Of a DNA stretch of 14,131 nt, positions 1 to 6,918 are shown in pieces. The notes under the pieces are model-generated. The model saw nothing but the letters and a program-made list of their open reading frames with translations, had not been told where the DNA came from and did no database searches. The DNA comes from an uncultured Eubacteriales bacterium. Its GTDB lineage: Bacteria > Bacillota > Clostridia > UBA1381 > UMGS1253. The translations under genes were made by a program, and so were the position numbers. The DNA lies in assembly GCA_900550065.1 (NCBI GenBank), contig URQR01000033.1, positions 1 through 14,131 on the forward strand. The letters are read 5' to 3'. Each line of letters begins with the position of its first letter. The stretch's first letter is position 1.

Positions 1-2
1 AG

Positions 3-206
3 CACAGCGGCCTGTCCGTGCGCGCATATATTAACCAAATCCGCCTTAGTGAGGCCAAACGCCTTTTGGCGGACACGGCGTTGTCAATTAAGGAAATTTC
101 CGACATGGTCGGCTTTTCTGACCCGAATTACTTTTCCAATACGTTTCGGGCGGCGTTTTCCGCCTCGCCAAAGCAGTACCGCGCCGCGCTGCACCTTGAC
201 GTGTGA
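3..206 (+). CDS. AraC-family transcriptional regulator, C-terminal fragment (5' end outside window)
   Basis: Only the last 67 codons are visible, in frame from base 3. They read as the second helix-turn-helix of the AraC/XylS DNA-binding domain: a helix containing YINQIRLSEAKRLL, then 'SIKEISDMVGFSDPNYFSNTFRAAFSASPKQYR', which is the usual family signature of a recognition helix followed by F-x-x-x-F and P-x-x-Y-R. The family binds promoter DNA and responds to a small molecule through a separate N-terminal domain, which lies off the window, so the ligand and regulon cannot be inferred. An internal GTG at 18 is not the start because homology continues upstream of it. The protein ends with TGA at 204-206. 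No clear terminator follows before the repeat that precedes the sulfhydrylase gene. The domain assignment is firm; the specific role is unknown. Confidence 0.85.
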   Translation, partial: HSGLSVRAYINQIRLSEAKRLLADTALSIKEISDMVGFSDPNYFSNTFRAAFSASPKQYRAALHLDV

Positions 207-240
207 GCTGTTTTGTGTTACCATAAAATGAAAGAGAATG

Positions 241-399
241 TAACCTCGCTAAAATGTCCCCCGTCTCTATAGGCGGCGGGCTTTGCTTCATAGAGCAAGC
301 GGTGGGTATATATCCCCCGCTCCGCGAGGCTGAAACGCCATTAATGTAACATTTACTCCTGCGGAGTAAATGTTCTCAATAAAATCTTGTTATAAAGGA
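241..399 (+). repeat. Structured leader repeat, copy 1 (upstream of metY-like gene)
   Basis: This 159-bp segment is repeated at 8779-8934 in front of purB, in the same orientation and at the same place relative to the gene. Both copies start with TAACCTCGCTAA and end at the ribosome-binding site with an identical 27-bp tail (373-399). Visible inverted repeats are a GC-rich hairpin around TCTATA (about 258-278), a second around AGCGG...CCGCT (299-321), and a perfect 10-bp hairpin, CATTTACTCC-tgc-GGAGTAAATG (350-372). No T-run follows the last hairpin, so it is not a simple terminator. It may be a cis-acting RNA or a small non-autonomous mobile repeat; the sequence does not decide between them. 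Confidence 0.8.
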
Positions 400-412
400 G
401 ACAGGGATACAA

Positions 413-1678
413 ATGAAAATAGAAACAAAATGCCTGCATGAAGGCTATGAACCGCAAAACGGCGAGAGCCGCGCACTGCCGATTCACCAGAGTACAACGT
501 TTAAGTACGATTCGACCGAGCATGTCGCAAAGCTTTTCGACCTGACGGAGTCCGGCTTTTTCTACTCGCGGCTGGGCAACCCGACGGTAGACGCCGTAGA
601 AAAGAAAATTGCATCGCTTGAGGGCGGCGTCGGCGCGCTGTGCACCTCTTCGGGACAGGCGGCAAGTACGCTCGCCGTGCTAAACATCTTAGGCAGCGGC
701 GACCATTTTATCAGCGCATCGTCCATATACGGCGGCACGTTCAACCTCTTTGCTGTTACGTTTAAAAAGCTTGGCATCGACGTAACTTTTGTCGACAACG
801 ACGCGAGCGACGAAGAAATTCAGGCGGCGTTCCGCCCGAACACAAAGGCAGTCTTTGGGGAAACGATTTCCAACCCGACGATTGCCGTATTCGATATCGA
901 ACGCTTTGCGGCAATTGCGCACAAAAACGGCGTACCGCTCATCGTTGACAACACGTTTGCAACGCCTGTGCTGTGCCGCCCAATTGAGTTCGGCGCGGAT
1001 ATCGTGACGCACTCGACAACAAAATATTTGGACGGCCATGCGGTGCAGGTCGGCGGGGTGATTGTTGACTCCGGTAAGTTCGACTGGACAGGCGGCAAAT
1101 TCCCTGGCCTGACAGAGCCGGACGACTCGTACCACGGCGTCGTTTACACAAAAGATTTCGGCGAAAGTGCATATATTGTAAAAGCGCGCGTCCAGCTCAT
1201 GCGTGACATGGGCACATGCCAGAGCGCGATGGGTGCATTTTTGATTAATCAGGGCATTGAAACGCTGCCTTTGCGTATGGAGCGTCACTGTAAAAACGCG
1301 GAAGCAGTCGCACAGTTTTTAGCGGCGCGTCCAGAGGTAGAAGCTGCGAGCTATCCTACGCTTGCCGGCGACCCATACCACGAGGCCGCGAAAAAATACC
1401 TGCCGGACGGGTGCAGCGGCGTAATCGCTTTTACATTGAAGGGCGGCCGGGAGGCCGGCGTACGCTTTATCGACAGCCTGAAAATGATATCACTCGTCGT
1501 TCACGTTGCCGATATTCGCACCTGCGTGCTTCACCCCGCCAGTTCGACGCACCGCCAGCTTTCCGACGAGCAGTTAGACGCGGCCGGTATCGCGCCGGGG
1601 CTGATTCGCCTCTCGGTCGGGCTCGAGCATATCGATGACATTTTAGCAGACCTCACGCAGGCGCTTGAAAACGCATAA
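413..1678 (+). CDS. metY: O-acetylhomoserine aminocarboxypropyltransferase (sulfhydrylase), PLP-dependent, MetY type
   Basis: This 421-residue protein belongs to the Cys/Met-metabolism PLP-dependent family. It probably condenses O-acetylhomoserine with sulfide (or methanethiol) to give homocysteine (or methionine) in the cytoplasm. Visible landmarks are YSRLGNPT (51-58), the cofactor-contact stretch TSSGQAA (78-84), VDNTFATP (178-185), and the PLP-binding lysine in STTKYLDGH (Lys204). The length and the insertion after Lys204 (the GKFPGLTEPDDSYHG region) fit the MetY group better than the shorter MetB/MetC/MetZ enzymes. The ATG at 413 follows AAGGAG at 395-400 by 12 bases, slightly long. The gene stands alone with the structured repeat as its leader and a bidirectional terminator behind it. 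The homologous family includes O-succinylhomoserine enzymes, so the acyl group is inferred. Confidence 0.92.
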   Translation: MKIETKCLHEGYEPQNGESRALPIHQSTTFKYDSTEHVAKLFDLTESGFFYSRLGNPTVDAVEKKIASLEGGVGALCTSSGQAASTLAVLNILGSGDHFISASSIYGGTFNLFAVTFKKLGIDVTFVDNDASDEEIQAAFRPNTKAVFGETISNPTIAVFDIERFAAIAHKNGVPLIVDNTFATPVLCRPIEFGADIVTHSTTKYLDGHAVQVGGVIVDSGKFDWTGGKFPGLTEPDDSYHGVVYTKDFGESAYIVKARVQLMRDMGTCQSAMGAFLINQGIETLPLRMERHCKNAEAVAQFLAARPEVEAASYPTLAGDPYHEAAKKYLPDGCSGVIAFTLKGGREAGVRFIDSLKMISLVVHVADIRTCVLHPASSTHRQLSDEQLDAAGIAPGLIRLSVGLEHIDDILADLTQALENA

Positions 1679-1692
1679 CAGTGAATTATGGC

Positions 1693-1729
1693 AATAAAAA
1701 TCCCACGCAAATGCGTGGGATTTTTTATT
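1693..1729. terminator. Bidirectional rho-independent terminator between convergent genes
   Basis: A perfect stem, TCCCACGC (1701-1708) with GCGTGGGA (1713-1720) and loop AAAT, is flanked by AAAAA on the left and TTTTTT on the right. It can therefore stop transcription from both the sulfhydrylase gene on the plus strand and the CofE-like gene on the minus strand, which converge here. Both stop codons lie within about 20 bases of the stem. Confidence 0.93.
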
Positions 1730-2909
1730 AGTTTGAGAAATTATTAAAGTAGTTTTGTACCAGTACAATCGGCGTACCCTTGTCGCCGCTTCCGCTCGTC
1801 AGGTCGCACAGCGAGCCAATCAAGTCCGTCAGGCGGCGCGGCGTCGTCCCCTGCGAAGCCATATCGCCCTTTAAATCCGCGTCCTTTTCCTTAATCCTCT
1901 GGCGAATCGCCTCTGCCAGCGCGTCGCCCTCTAAGTCCGCAAAATCGTTATCCGCCAAATACTTGAGCTTTACCTCGTTCGGCAGCCCACACAGCCCCTC
2001 TGTGTAGCCCGCGCCCACGACAGGGTCGGCCAGCTCCCAAATCTTCCCCACCGGGTCTTTGAACGCGCCGTCGCCGTATACCATTGCTTCTACCTTCACG
2101 CCCGTGCGCGCCAAGATTTCCTTCTGGATATCCTGCGCGACCTCCTGCGCGTTTTTAGGAAACAGCTTTACGGTGTTTTCCGTCGCCTTGTTCGACCCAA
2201 GCAGGCCGTAGAGCGGGTTATAGCCGCTCCCGTTGATAGGCGCGTTTAAAATTTCATCAAGCGTATAGACCCGCTCGCCGCCGGCCGCAAGAATACGCCG
2301 CTTCGAGCGCGCCCGCGTATGAATGTCGCAGCAGAGAATATCTTTTGTATAGTCTACAATCGCTTCCGGGTGGTTGGCGAATATTACCTCCGCCTCCGCC
2401 CCTTCCTCTTCAATCAAGGATGCATAATAATCTACATAATCGACACCTGTGAAGGTGTGCTTCGCATTACCGAAATGCTTGCGGTATTGTGCTACGGACA
2501 ATACATCCGTGTATGGGTTGACCCCGCTGCCGTCGAGCAAATCAAGGTCAAACAAGTGGTTGCCCACCTCATCGGAGGGATAGCTCAGCATTAGAACAAC
2601 CTTTTTTGCGCCCTTTGCAATTCCGCGTAAGCAAATAGCAAACCGGTTCCGGCTCAAAATCGGAAATACAACGCCAACGGTCCCGCCGCCCAGCTTTTCT
2701 TTTACGTCTGCCGCAATATCCTCCGTTGTAACGTAGTTACCGTCCGCACGCGCTACAACCGCCTCCGTCACACAAACTACATCTCTGTCATGCAGCGTAA
2801 AACCGTCCGTCTCGGACGCCGTCAGCACGGAATCCGCTACGATTTTTACAATGTCATCCCCCTGCCGGATAATCGGGGCCTTGATTCCTCTTGAAATCGT
2901 ACCTGCCAT
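1728..2909 (-). CDS. CofE-like protein (coenzyme F420-0:L-glutamate ligase family), function in this host unknown
   Basis: This 393-residue protein resembles the F420 gamma-glutamyl ligase family. The N-terminal part (about 8-70: IKAPIIRQGDDIVKIVADS followed by DRDVVCVTEAVVARADGNYV) matches the fold start of CofE, and the C-terminal part carries VYGDGAFKDPVGKIWELADPVV (278-299). True CofE adds glutamate to F420-0 using GTP. Clostridia are generally not known to make F420, and no cofC, cofD or cofGH gene is in the window, so the substrate here is probably different. This protein is also longer than archaeal CofE (about 250 residues). The ATG at 2909 has an AGGAGGG site 7 bases upstream and its own strong promoter. 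The gene is monocistronic, behind hisF on the same strand. The family call is fairly sure; the reaction is not. Confidence 0.75.
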   Translation of the reverse strand: MAGTISRGIKAPIIRQGDDIVKIVADSVLTASETDGFTLHDRDVVCVTEAVVARADGNYVTTEDIAADVKEKLGGGTVGVVFPILSRNRFAICLRGIAKGAKKVVLMLSYPSDEVGNHLFDLDLLDGSGVNPYTDVLSVAQYRKHFGNAKHTFTGVDYVDYYASLIEEEGAEAEVIFANHPEAIVDYTKDILCCDIHTRARSKRRILAAGGERVYTLDEILNAPINGSGYNPLYGLLGSNKATENTVKLFPKNAQEVAQDIQKEILARTGVKVEAMVYGDGAFKDPVGKIWELADPVVGAGYTEGLCGLPNEVKLKYLADNDFADLEGDALAEAIRQRIKEKDADLKGDMASQGTTPRRLTDLIGSLCDLTSGSGDKGTPIVLVQNYFNNFSN

Positions 2910-2916
2910 AATAAAT

Positions 2917-2923
2917 CCCTCCT
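2917..2923 (-). promoter_or_regulatory. Ribosome-binding site of the CofE-like gene
   Basis: On the minus strand AGGAGGG lies 7 bases before the ATG at 2907-2909, which fixes that start codon. Confidence 0.9.
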
Positions 2924-2974
2924 AATAAATGCCCGTTGTATAAGGCCGCCTGCTTTTATTCGTAACAACATATT

Positions 2975-3004
2975 ATTTTACCAATAAAAACAGCCTCTTG
3001 TCAA
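2975..3004 (-). promoter_or_regulatory. Sigma-A-type promoter for the CofE-like gene
   Basis: On the minus strand a perfect -35 box TTGACA (2999-3004) is separated by 18 bases from a -10 box TAAAAT (2975-2980). It starts only 37 bases past the hisF stop codon, so the CofE-like gene can be transcribed independently of the murT-gatD-hisH-hisF operon. No convincing terminator separates hisF from it, so read-through is also possible. Confidence 0.85.
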
Positions 3005-3040
3005 TACAAAATAATGTGCGCCCTTAAAAAACCTCCGTTT

Positions 3041-3835
3041 CTATCCGATATACGGCCGGACGGGCTGCCCGTTGGCAATCAGATAATCCTTGAGTTCCTT
3101 TACGTGATAATTACGCTCCATCTTCGGCGAATAGAGCATCGAGGAAATAATCCCCGCCGACGCACCCGTCTTAGAAAACACATCGAGCAGGTGTTCCGGC
3201 TTACCCGCGCCGCCCGACGCAATCACCGGAATGTTGACCGCGTCCGCGATTTGCTTCGTAATTTCTAAATCATAGCCCTGATGCGTGCCGTCATTATCAA
3301 TCGAATTGACGCAAATTTCGCCCGCGCCGAGCGCCTCGCCCCGCTTGGCCCACTCGACCGCGTCCATCCCTGTGAACACGCGTGCGCCGTCAATCGCAAT
3401 CTCGTACCCGCTCGGAATTTTTTCGTTTTTCTCCACCTTTTTGCACTGCATACTCAGCACGATGCACTGTCGTCCAAACGCGGCCGCGCCGTCATGAATA
3501 ATCTGCGGGTTGCGCACAGCCATAGAGTCGATGCTGATCTTTTCCGCACCGGCCTTCAATACCTCGTACATATCGTTAAGGTTGCGGATACCGCCGCCAA
3601 CCGTGAATGGGACAAAGACACGCTCCGCTACCATTTTCACTGTGTCGAGGTCAATCTTGCGTTTTTCCGCGCTCGCCAATATATCAAAAAAGATAATTTC
3701 GTCAATTTGGTCGGCGTAAATCCGCTCCGCGATCACGTCCGCCCGGTCAATATCTATATTATTTTGAAACTTATGCGCCTTTGTCACCATCTTGTCACGG
3801 ATGTCAAAGCACGCAATCAGCCGTTTTGTCAGCAT
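3041..3835 (-). CDS. hisF: HisF-like cyclase subunit of imidazole glycerol phosphate synthase, catalytic Asp130 replaced by Gln
   Basis: A 264-residue (beta/alpha)8 barrel of the HisF family. HisF normally uses ammonia from HisH to convert PRFAR into imidazole glycerol phosphate and AICAR. Conserved here, in T. maritima numbering, are Arg5, Asp11 (ACFDI), Lys19, Glu46, Lys99, the VGGGI and SGGAGK phosphate loops, and the gate glutamate (Glu173 here). But the second catalytic aspartate, in the usual 'AIDAKR' motif, reads SMQCKK: Gln130, codon 3446-3448. Loop 1 is also altered (DKMVTKAHK instead of the usual DGRVVKG). The real start is ATG 3833-3835 behind GGGGAGGGG; the frame stays open upstream only as a shadow of hisH. 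It sits 14 bases after hisH. The altered residues suggest a paralog with another acceptor, as in HisF2-type amidotransferases of surface glycans, rather than a normal histidine enzyme. Family membership is sure; the reaction is not. Confidence 0.9.
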   Translation of the reverse strand: MLTKRLIACFDIRDKMVTKAHKFQNNIDIDRADVIAERIYADQIDEIIFFDILASAEKRKIDLDTVKMVAERVFVPFTVGGGIRNLNDMYEVLKAGAEKISIDSMAVRNPQIIHDGAAAFGRQCIVLSMQCKKVEKNEKIPSGYEIAIDGARVFTGMDAVEWAKRGEALGAGEICVNSIDNDGTHQGYDLEITKQIADAVNIPVIASGGAGKPEHLLDVFSKTGASAGIISSMLYSPKMERNYHVKELKDYLIANGQPVRPYIG

Positions 3836-3849
3836 TGCTACCCCTCCCC

Positions 3850-4452
3850 TTAAATCTGTGTGAAATTTTTCAAAAGACGAAGCCCGACCTCGCCGCTCTT
3901 TTCGATGTGGAACTGTGCGGCGTATAGGTTGTCCTGCGCGACCATAGAGCAAAACGGCGTGCCGTATTCCGTTGTCGCGAGCACAATCGCCTCGTCCTTT
4001 GGCCGGATATGGTACGAGTTTACAAAATAGAAGTATTCCTCGTCCGCCAGCCCCTCCAAAATCGGCAGCCGCCGCATAAAGCGTGCACTGTTCCACCCGA
4101 TTTGCGGCACGCGCACCGCCGCTTCGTCGAAACGTACCACATCGCCCTTCAGCCAGCCGAGGCACACTGCGCCGTCCTCCTCGCTCTTTTCAAACAGCAC
4201 TTGCAGACCCACGCAGATGCCTAAAAATGGCTTCTTTTTGTCAAACACATACTCCTCCAGCACCGGAATCAGCCCCAGCTCCTTAAGCGAATCCATTGTC
4301 GCCCCTGCCGAGCCGACGCCGGGCAATATAATATGGCTGCACGCGCGCAGCGTGTCCGCCTCCGCCGTCAAAACCGATTCAATCTGTAAATGATCAAGCG
4401 CGTTTTTTACGCTCGGCCCGTTCCCTGCTTTATAATCAATCACTCCAACCAT
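3850..4452 (-). CDS. hisH: HisH-like glutamine amidotransferase subunit
   Basis: A 200-residue class I glutaminase that would release ammonia from glutamine and pass it through the HisF barrel. The catalytic triad is complete: Cys80 in GICVG, His182 and Glu184 in FHIEKSG. Other HisH landmarks are DYKAGN (6-11), PGVGSAG (44-50), VPQIGWN (115-121) and FYFVNSY (141-147). Several motif positions differ from the usual family text (FHIEKS for FHPEKS, VNSY for VHSY), in line with the unusual HisF partner. The start chosen is ATG 4450-4452, preceded by AGGAA, which gives the normal family length; an upstream in-frame start would add 14 unrelated residues. It lies 56 bases after gatD and 14 bases before hisF, so the pair is co-transcribed with murT-gatD. 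No other his genes are visible. Confidence 0.92.
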   Translation of the reverse strand: MVGVIDYKAGNGPSVKNALDHLQIESVLTAEADTLRACSHIILPGVGSAGATMDSLKELGLIPVLEEYVFDKKKPFLGICVGLQVLFEKSEEDGAVCLGWLKGDVVRFDEAAVRVPQIGWNSARFMRRLPILEGLADEEYFYFVNSYHIRPKDEAIVLATTEYGTPFCSMVAQDNLYAAQFHIEKSGEVGLRLLKNFTQI

Positions 4453-4508
4453 AGTTCCTGCCGCCTTTCCAAGTAGTTCTATCATTACAAGCAAATTTGA
4501 ATCTATAT

Positions 4509-5258
4509 TTATAGTCCGCGTGCCTGCCGCTCCCGCTCAATCAAAAACGCTTTCGCCCAATACTCCATCGTATCGTCGAGCGGCGCAAGCGCACCGTCGT
4601 ATTTGTCCAAATATTTCTTTTTCAGCGCCGTTTCAATCAAATAGTCCGCCAACTCCGGATTTTTCGGTAAAACCGGACCATGTAAATACGTCGCAACTGT
4701 GTTTTTATAGACAACACCCTCATACGTTCCGCTTCCGTCGCTGCCATAGCCGAAGCTGACGCGTCCAAGCGGTGTGTGGTTTTTAATATCCGTCCGTCCG
4801 CCGTGGTTTTCAAAGCCGGCAAGTGTCACAGGCCGTCCACCCAATACCGCCTCCACAGCGATATTGCCGATTAGCCGCCCCTCGCCCGCCACTGTGTCAA
4901 TGTCGAGTACGCCGAAACAGGGGATTTTCTTCCCCTCCGCCTCATAAAAATTACCCATTAGTTGGTATCCCGCACAAACAGCAAGCGTAACGCCGCCGTT
5001 TTCGACATATTCCTTCAGCGGCTTCGCGACAACGCTGCGGTACTGGCTCACTAAAAGCTGCTCCCGGTCGGAGCCACCGCCCAGCAGTACGATATCCGCG
5101 TCGGAAAAGTCGGGCACCTCCCCTTCGCACAGCGTTTTGACCCGCGTTTTCACGCCGCGCCAAAGGCACCGCTTTTCCAGCACGGCAATATTGCCCTTGT
5201 CGCCGTACAAATTCAGCAAATCGGGGTACAAGTGGTAAATTGTCAAAGAATACTCCAC
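4509..5258 (-). CDS. gatD: Lipid II isoglutaminyl synthase, glutaminase subunit GatD
   Basis: A 249-residue CobB/CobQ-like glutamine amidotransferase. With MurT it amidates the D-glutamate of lipid II to D-isoglutamine on the inner face of the membrane, supplying the ammonia. The nucleophile Cys95 sits in LAVCAGYQL and the catalytic His193 in YLHGPVL. The stretch GFENHGGRTDI (148-158) and the N-terminal HLYPDLLNLYGDKGN (9-23) are characteristic of GatD. The start is GTG (5256-5258) directly abutting the murT stop TAG, with a strong AAGGAGGGGA site inside the end of murT, so the two are translationally coupled. This tight pairing with MurT is the usual arrangement in Gram-positives. Confidence 0.95.
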   Translation of the reverse strand: MEYSLTIYHLYPDLLNLYGDKGNIAVLEKRCLWRGVKTRVKTLCEGEVPDFSDADIVLLGGGSDREQLLVSQYRSVVAKPLKEYVENGGVTLAVCAGYQLMGNFYEAEGKKIPCFGVLDIDTVAGEGRLIGNIAVEAVLGGRPVTLAGFENHGGRTDIKNHTPLGRVSFGYGSDGSGTYEGVVYKNTVATYLHGPVLPKNPELADYLIETALKKKYLDKYDGALAPLDDTMEYWAKAFLIERERQARGL

Positions 5259-6617
5259 CTATCTCCCCTCCTTTGCAAGCTTATTCAGCGCGACATACGC
5301 CGGGTACATCGCTGTATAGTTCACAAGCGCATAACACAGGCCGCGCCCGCTGTCAAGCATATGCTCCAGCGCCGCCTCGGTCGTGTCGCAAACGGTAATC
5401 CGGCTTGTATCATAACCCGCGTACTTGAGCCGCAGATACATGTCATAGCGGCGCGTTCCAGTAAGCGTATAGCAGCCCGCACCCGCGCTGCGCAGCGTTT
5501 CAAAATCTACGTCCCAAATCCACGAGATGTCCTCGCCGTCCTGCGGGTTATCGTTTAAAATAAGCAGAATGTCTTTCTCGCGCGTATCGTTAATCACCGT
5601 CGTGACCGACTGGTTAAAGCCCGTCGGGTTCTTGGAAAGCAATAAATACACCGTCTTTTCGCCGATATCGAACCGGCTCATCCGCCCCGGCTCGGGCTTT
5701 TGCGCGCACAGCACACTCAAAATCGACTTGCTGTCAAGGCCAAGCACATCGAGCGCAGCATACGCCATCAACATATTATATACGTTATAGAGCCCCGTCA
5801 CCTCCGACTCCGCGTGCGATACGAGTCCTCCCTTACAAACGTCGAAGTGCAGTATCCCATTTTCGATGCGGATGTGGTCCGCATCGTACGCGGCCTGCGG
5901 GTTTTTATAGCCGCATTTCGGACATTGGTATTGTCCAATCTGCCCATACAAATAATACGTATAGTCGAGCGGCGCGCCGCACTTTTGACAGTTGCTCCCG
6001 TCGCGGATTTCCTCGACCGCGCGCATATGCGGGTCGTTTTTCACCCCGTAGTAGAGCGCGCTACGCCCATCGCCAAACACAGAGGTCACCGGGTCGTCCG
6101 CATTTAAAATAAGCTTTGCATCCGGCGCCATGTCAAACGCCTTTTTTAAAAGCTGCGCCGTCAAATCAATCTCCCCATAGCGGTCGAGCTGGTCGCGGAA
6201 CAGGTTCGTGACAACAATAATATCCGGCTTCGCCTGCGCAAATAAAAGCGGCAGATTCGCCTCGTCCGCCTCAATACATGCATAGTCGGCGCGCATCGTC
6301 CCAAACAGACCCGCCCCCTTACAAAACGCGGCGGCGATACCGTTTAGCATGTTTGCGCCTGCGTTGTTGCATACGGTTTTATAGCCCGCCTGCACAAGTG
6401 CGGCATTAATAAGATTGTTTGTCGTCGTTTTGCCATTTGTGCCGCATACAACAATGATTCCCTTTTTCACCTTTGCGGCGAGCAGGGCAATCACCTGCGG
6501 GCACAGCGCGCGCGCATACTTGCCCGGCGTTGCCGAGCCGCGCGAGCCCGTGATACGGCAAAATAATAAAATAAGCTTTGCCGCAATGACGGCAAATATA
6601 AGCCTGATGCGGTCCAT
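5259..6617 (-). CDS. murT: Lipid II isoglutaminyl synthase, Mur-ligase-like subunit MurT
   Basis: A Mur ligase homolog of about 452 residues that forms the amidotransferase with GatD and uses ATP to activate the D-Glu carboxylate of lipid II. Visible are a short hydrophobic N-terminal stretch (about 4-20), the ATP loop GTNGKTTT (59-66), ADEANLPLL (117-125), TNLFRDQLDRYGE (137-149), a four-cysteine zinc ribbon inserted in the middle domain (Cys210, 213, 232, 235) typical of MurT and absent from MurE-type ligases, and the C-terminal motif DNPQDGEDISWIWDVDFE (356-373), which includes the MurT-specific conserved region. The ATG at 6615-6617 is preferred. A TTG one codon earlier (6618-6620) is also possible, with AAAGGAA 7-10 bases upstream. 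It is the first gene of the murT-gatD-hisH-hisF operon. Confidence 0.95.
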   Translation of the reverse strand: MDRIRLIFAVIAAKLILLFCRITGSRGSATPGKYARALCPQVIALLAAKVKKGIIVVCGTNGKTTTNNLINAALVQAGYKTVCNNAGANMLNGIAAAFCKGAGLFGTMRADYACIEADEANLPLLFAQAKPDIIVVTNLFRDQLDRYGEIDLTAQLLKKAFDMAPDAKLILNADDPVTSVFGDGRSALYYGVKNDPHMRAVEEIRDGSNCQKCGAPLDYTYYLYGQIGQYQCPKCGYKNPQAAYDADHIRIENGILHFDVCKGGLVSHAESEVTGLYNVYNMLMAYAALDVLGLDSKSILSVLCAQKPEPGRMSRFDIGEKTVYLLLSKNPTGFNQSVTTVINDTREKDILLILNDNPQDGEDISWIWDVDFETLRSAGAGCYTLTGTRRYDMYLRLKYAGYDTSRITVCDTTEAALEHMLDSGRGLCYALVNYTAMYPAYVALNKLAKEGR

Positions 6618-6696
6618 CAATAAAAAATTCCTTTCATATAAAAATTTGAAATTCTGTTTAGTATATACTATTAATATAAAGATGCGCTAATAATGC

Positions 6697-6804
6697 AGCA
6701 CAAACCCGAAGAAGACATGATGCGGCTATGCCGCAGGAGGCGTGGTGCGCCGACAGCGGTTTCTTCCAAGCGCAAGAACTCCATTCTTGCGTATTTATGC
6801 CATA
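6697..6804. repeat. Three-hairpin repeat element, unit A of a tandem pair
   Basis: This unit aligns with 6811-6918 at a 115-bp offset. It contains three inverted repeats in a row: TGCGGC-tat-GCCGCA (6721-6735), GGCG-tggtg-CGCC (6739-6751) and CGCAAGAA-ctcca-TTCTTGCG (6771-6791). A 3-base GGA links the first two, and a 19-base linker starting GACAGC separates the last two. It ends in TATTTATGCCATA. Spacing is the same in unit B, although the stem sequences differ. It lies between the divergent murT and pyrG genes and does not encode a credible protein. Which strand is functional, if transcribed, is undecided. Confidence 0.82.
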
Positions 6805-6810
6805 AGCCAT

Positions 6811-6918
6811 TGAACAAGCCTGAAAAAGGTGCGTTCCCGCCATTGCGGGAGGAGGAGCCTCGCTCCGACAGCAACTTTTTGAAAGCGCAAAGACTTTGTC
6901 TTTGCGTATTATACCATA
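6811..6918. repeat. Three-hairpin repeat element, unit B of a tandem pair
   Basis: Second unit of the tandem pair. Its hairpins are TCCCGC-catt-GCGGGA (6835-6850), GGAG-cctcg-CTCC (6854-6866) and CGCAAAGA-ctttg-TCTTTGCG (6886-6906), with the same GGA linker and the same 19-base linker starting GACAGC as unit A. Every stem differs in sequence from its partner in unit A but stays fully paired. The end of the unit (TATTATACCATA) contains, on the minus strand, the TATAAT box of the probable murT promoter, so this repeat overlaps a promoter. Confidence 0.82.

Noticed and set aside
88..291. Minus-strand ORF starting MKQSPPPIE, echoed by a similar start in the ORF at 8629-8904
   Set aside because: The shared peptide follows from the shared nucleotide repeat. 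Both frames then run into unrelated antisense sequence of real genes, and neither has a ribosome site.
207..412. SAM (S-box) or T-box riboswitch upstream of the methionine-type gene
   Set aside because: The core motifs of those riboswitches are not present, and the same leader stands before purB, so a methionine-specific sensor is unlikely.
689..1288. 199-codon ORF antisense to the sulfhydrylase gene
   Set aside because: No recognisable protein features and no ribosome site. It is a frame shadow of a GC-rich gene, as are the long antisense frames at 9479-10333 and 11404-11988.
3836..4165. N-terminally extended hisF reading frame
   Set aside because: The extra residues are an out-of-frame reading of hisH. 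The ATG at 3833-3835 has a strong ribosome site and gives the family length.
6697..6918. CRISPR-like array
   Set aside because: Only two units, a long period, imperfect repeats and no spacers or cas genes. The similarity is structural rather than identical repeats.
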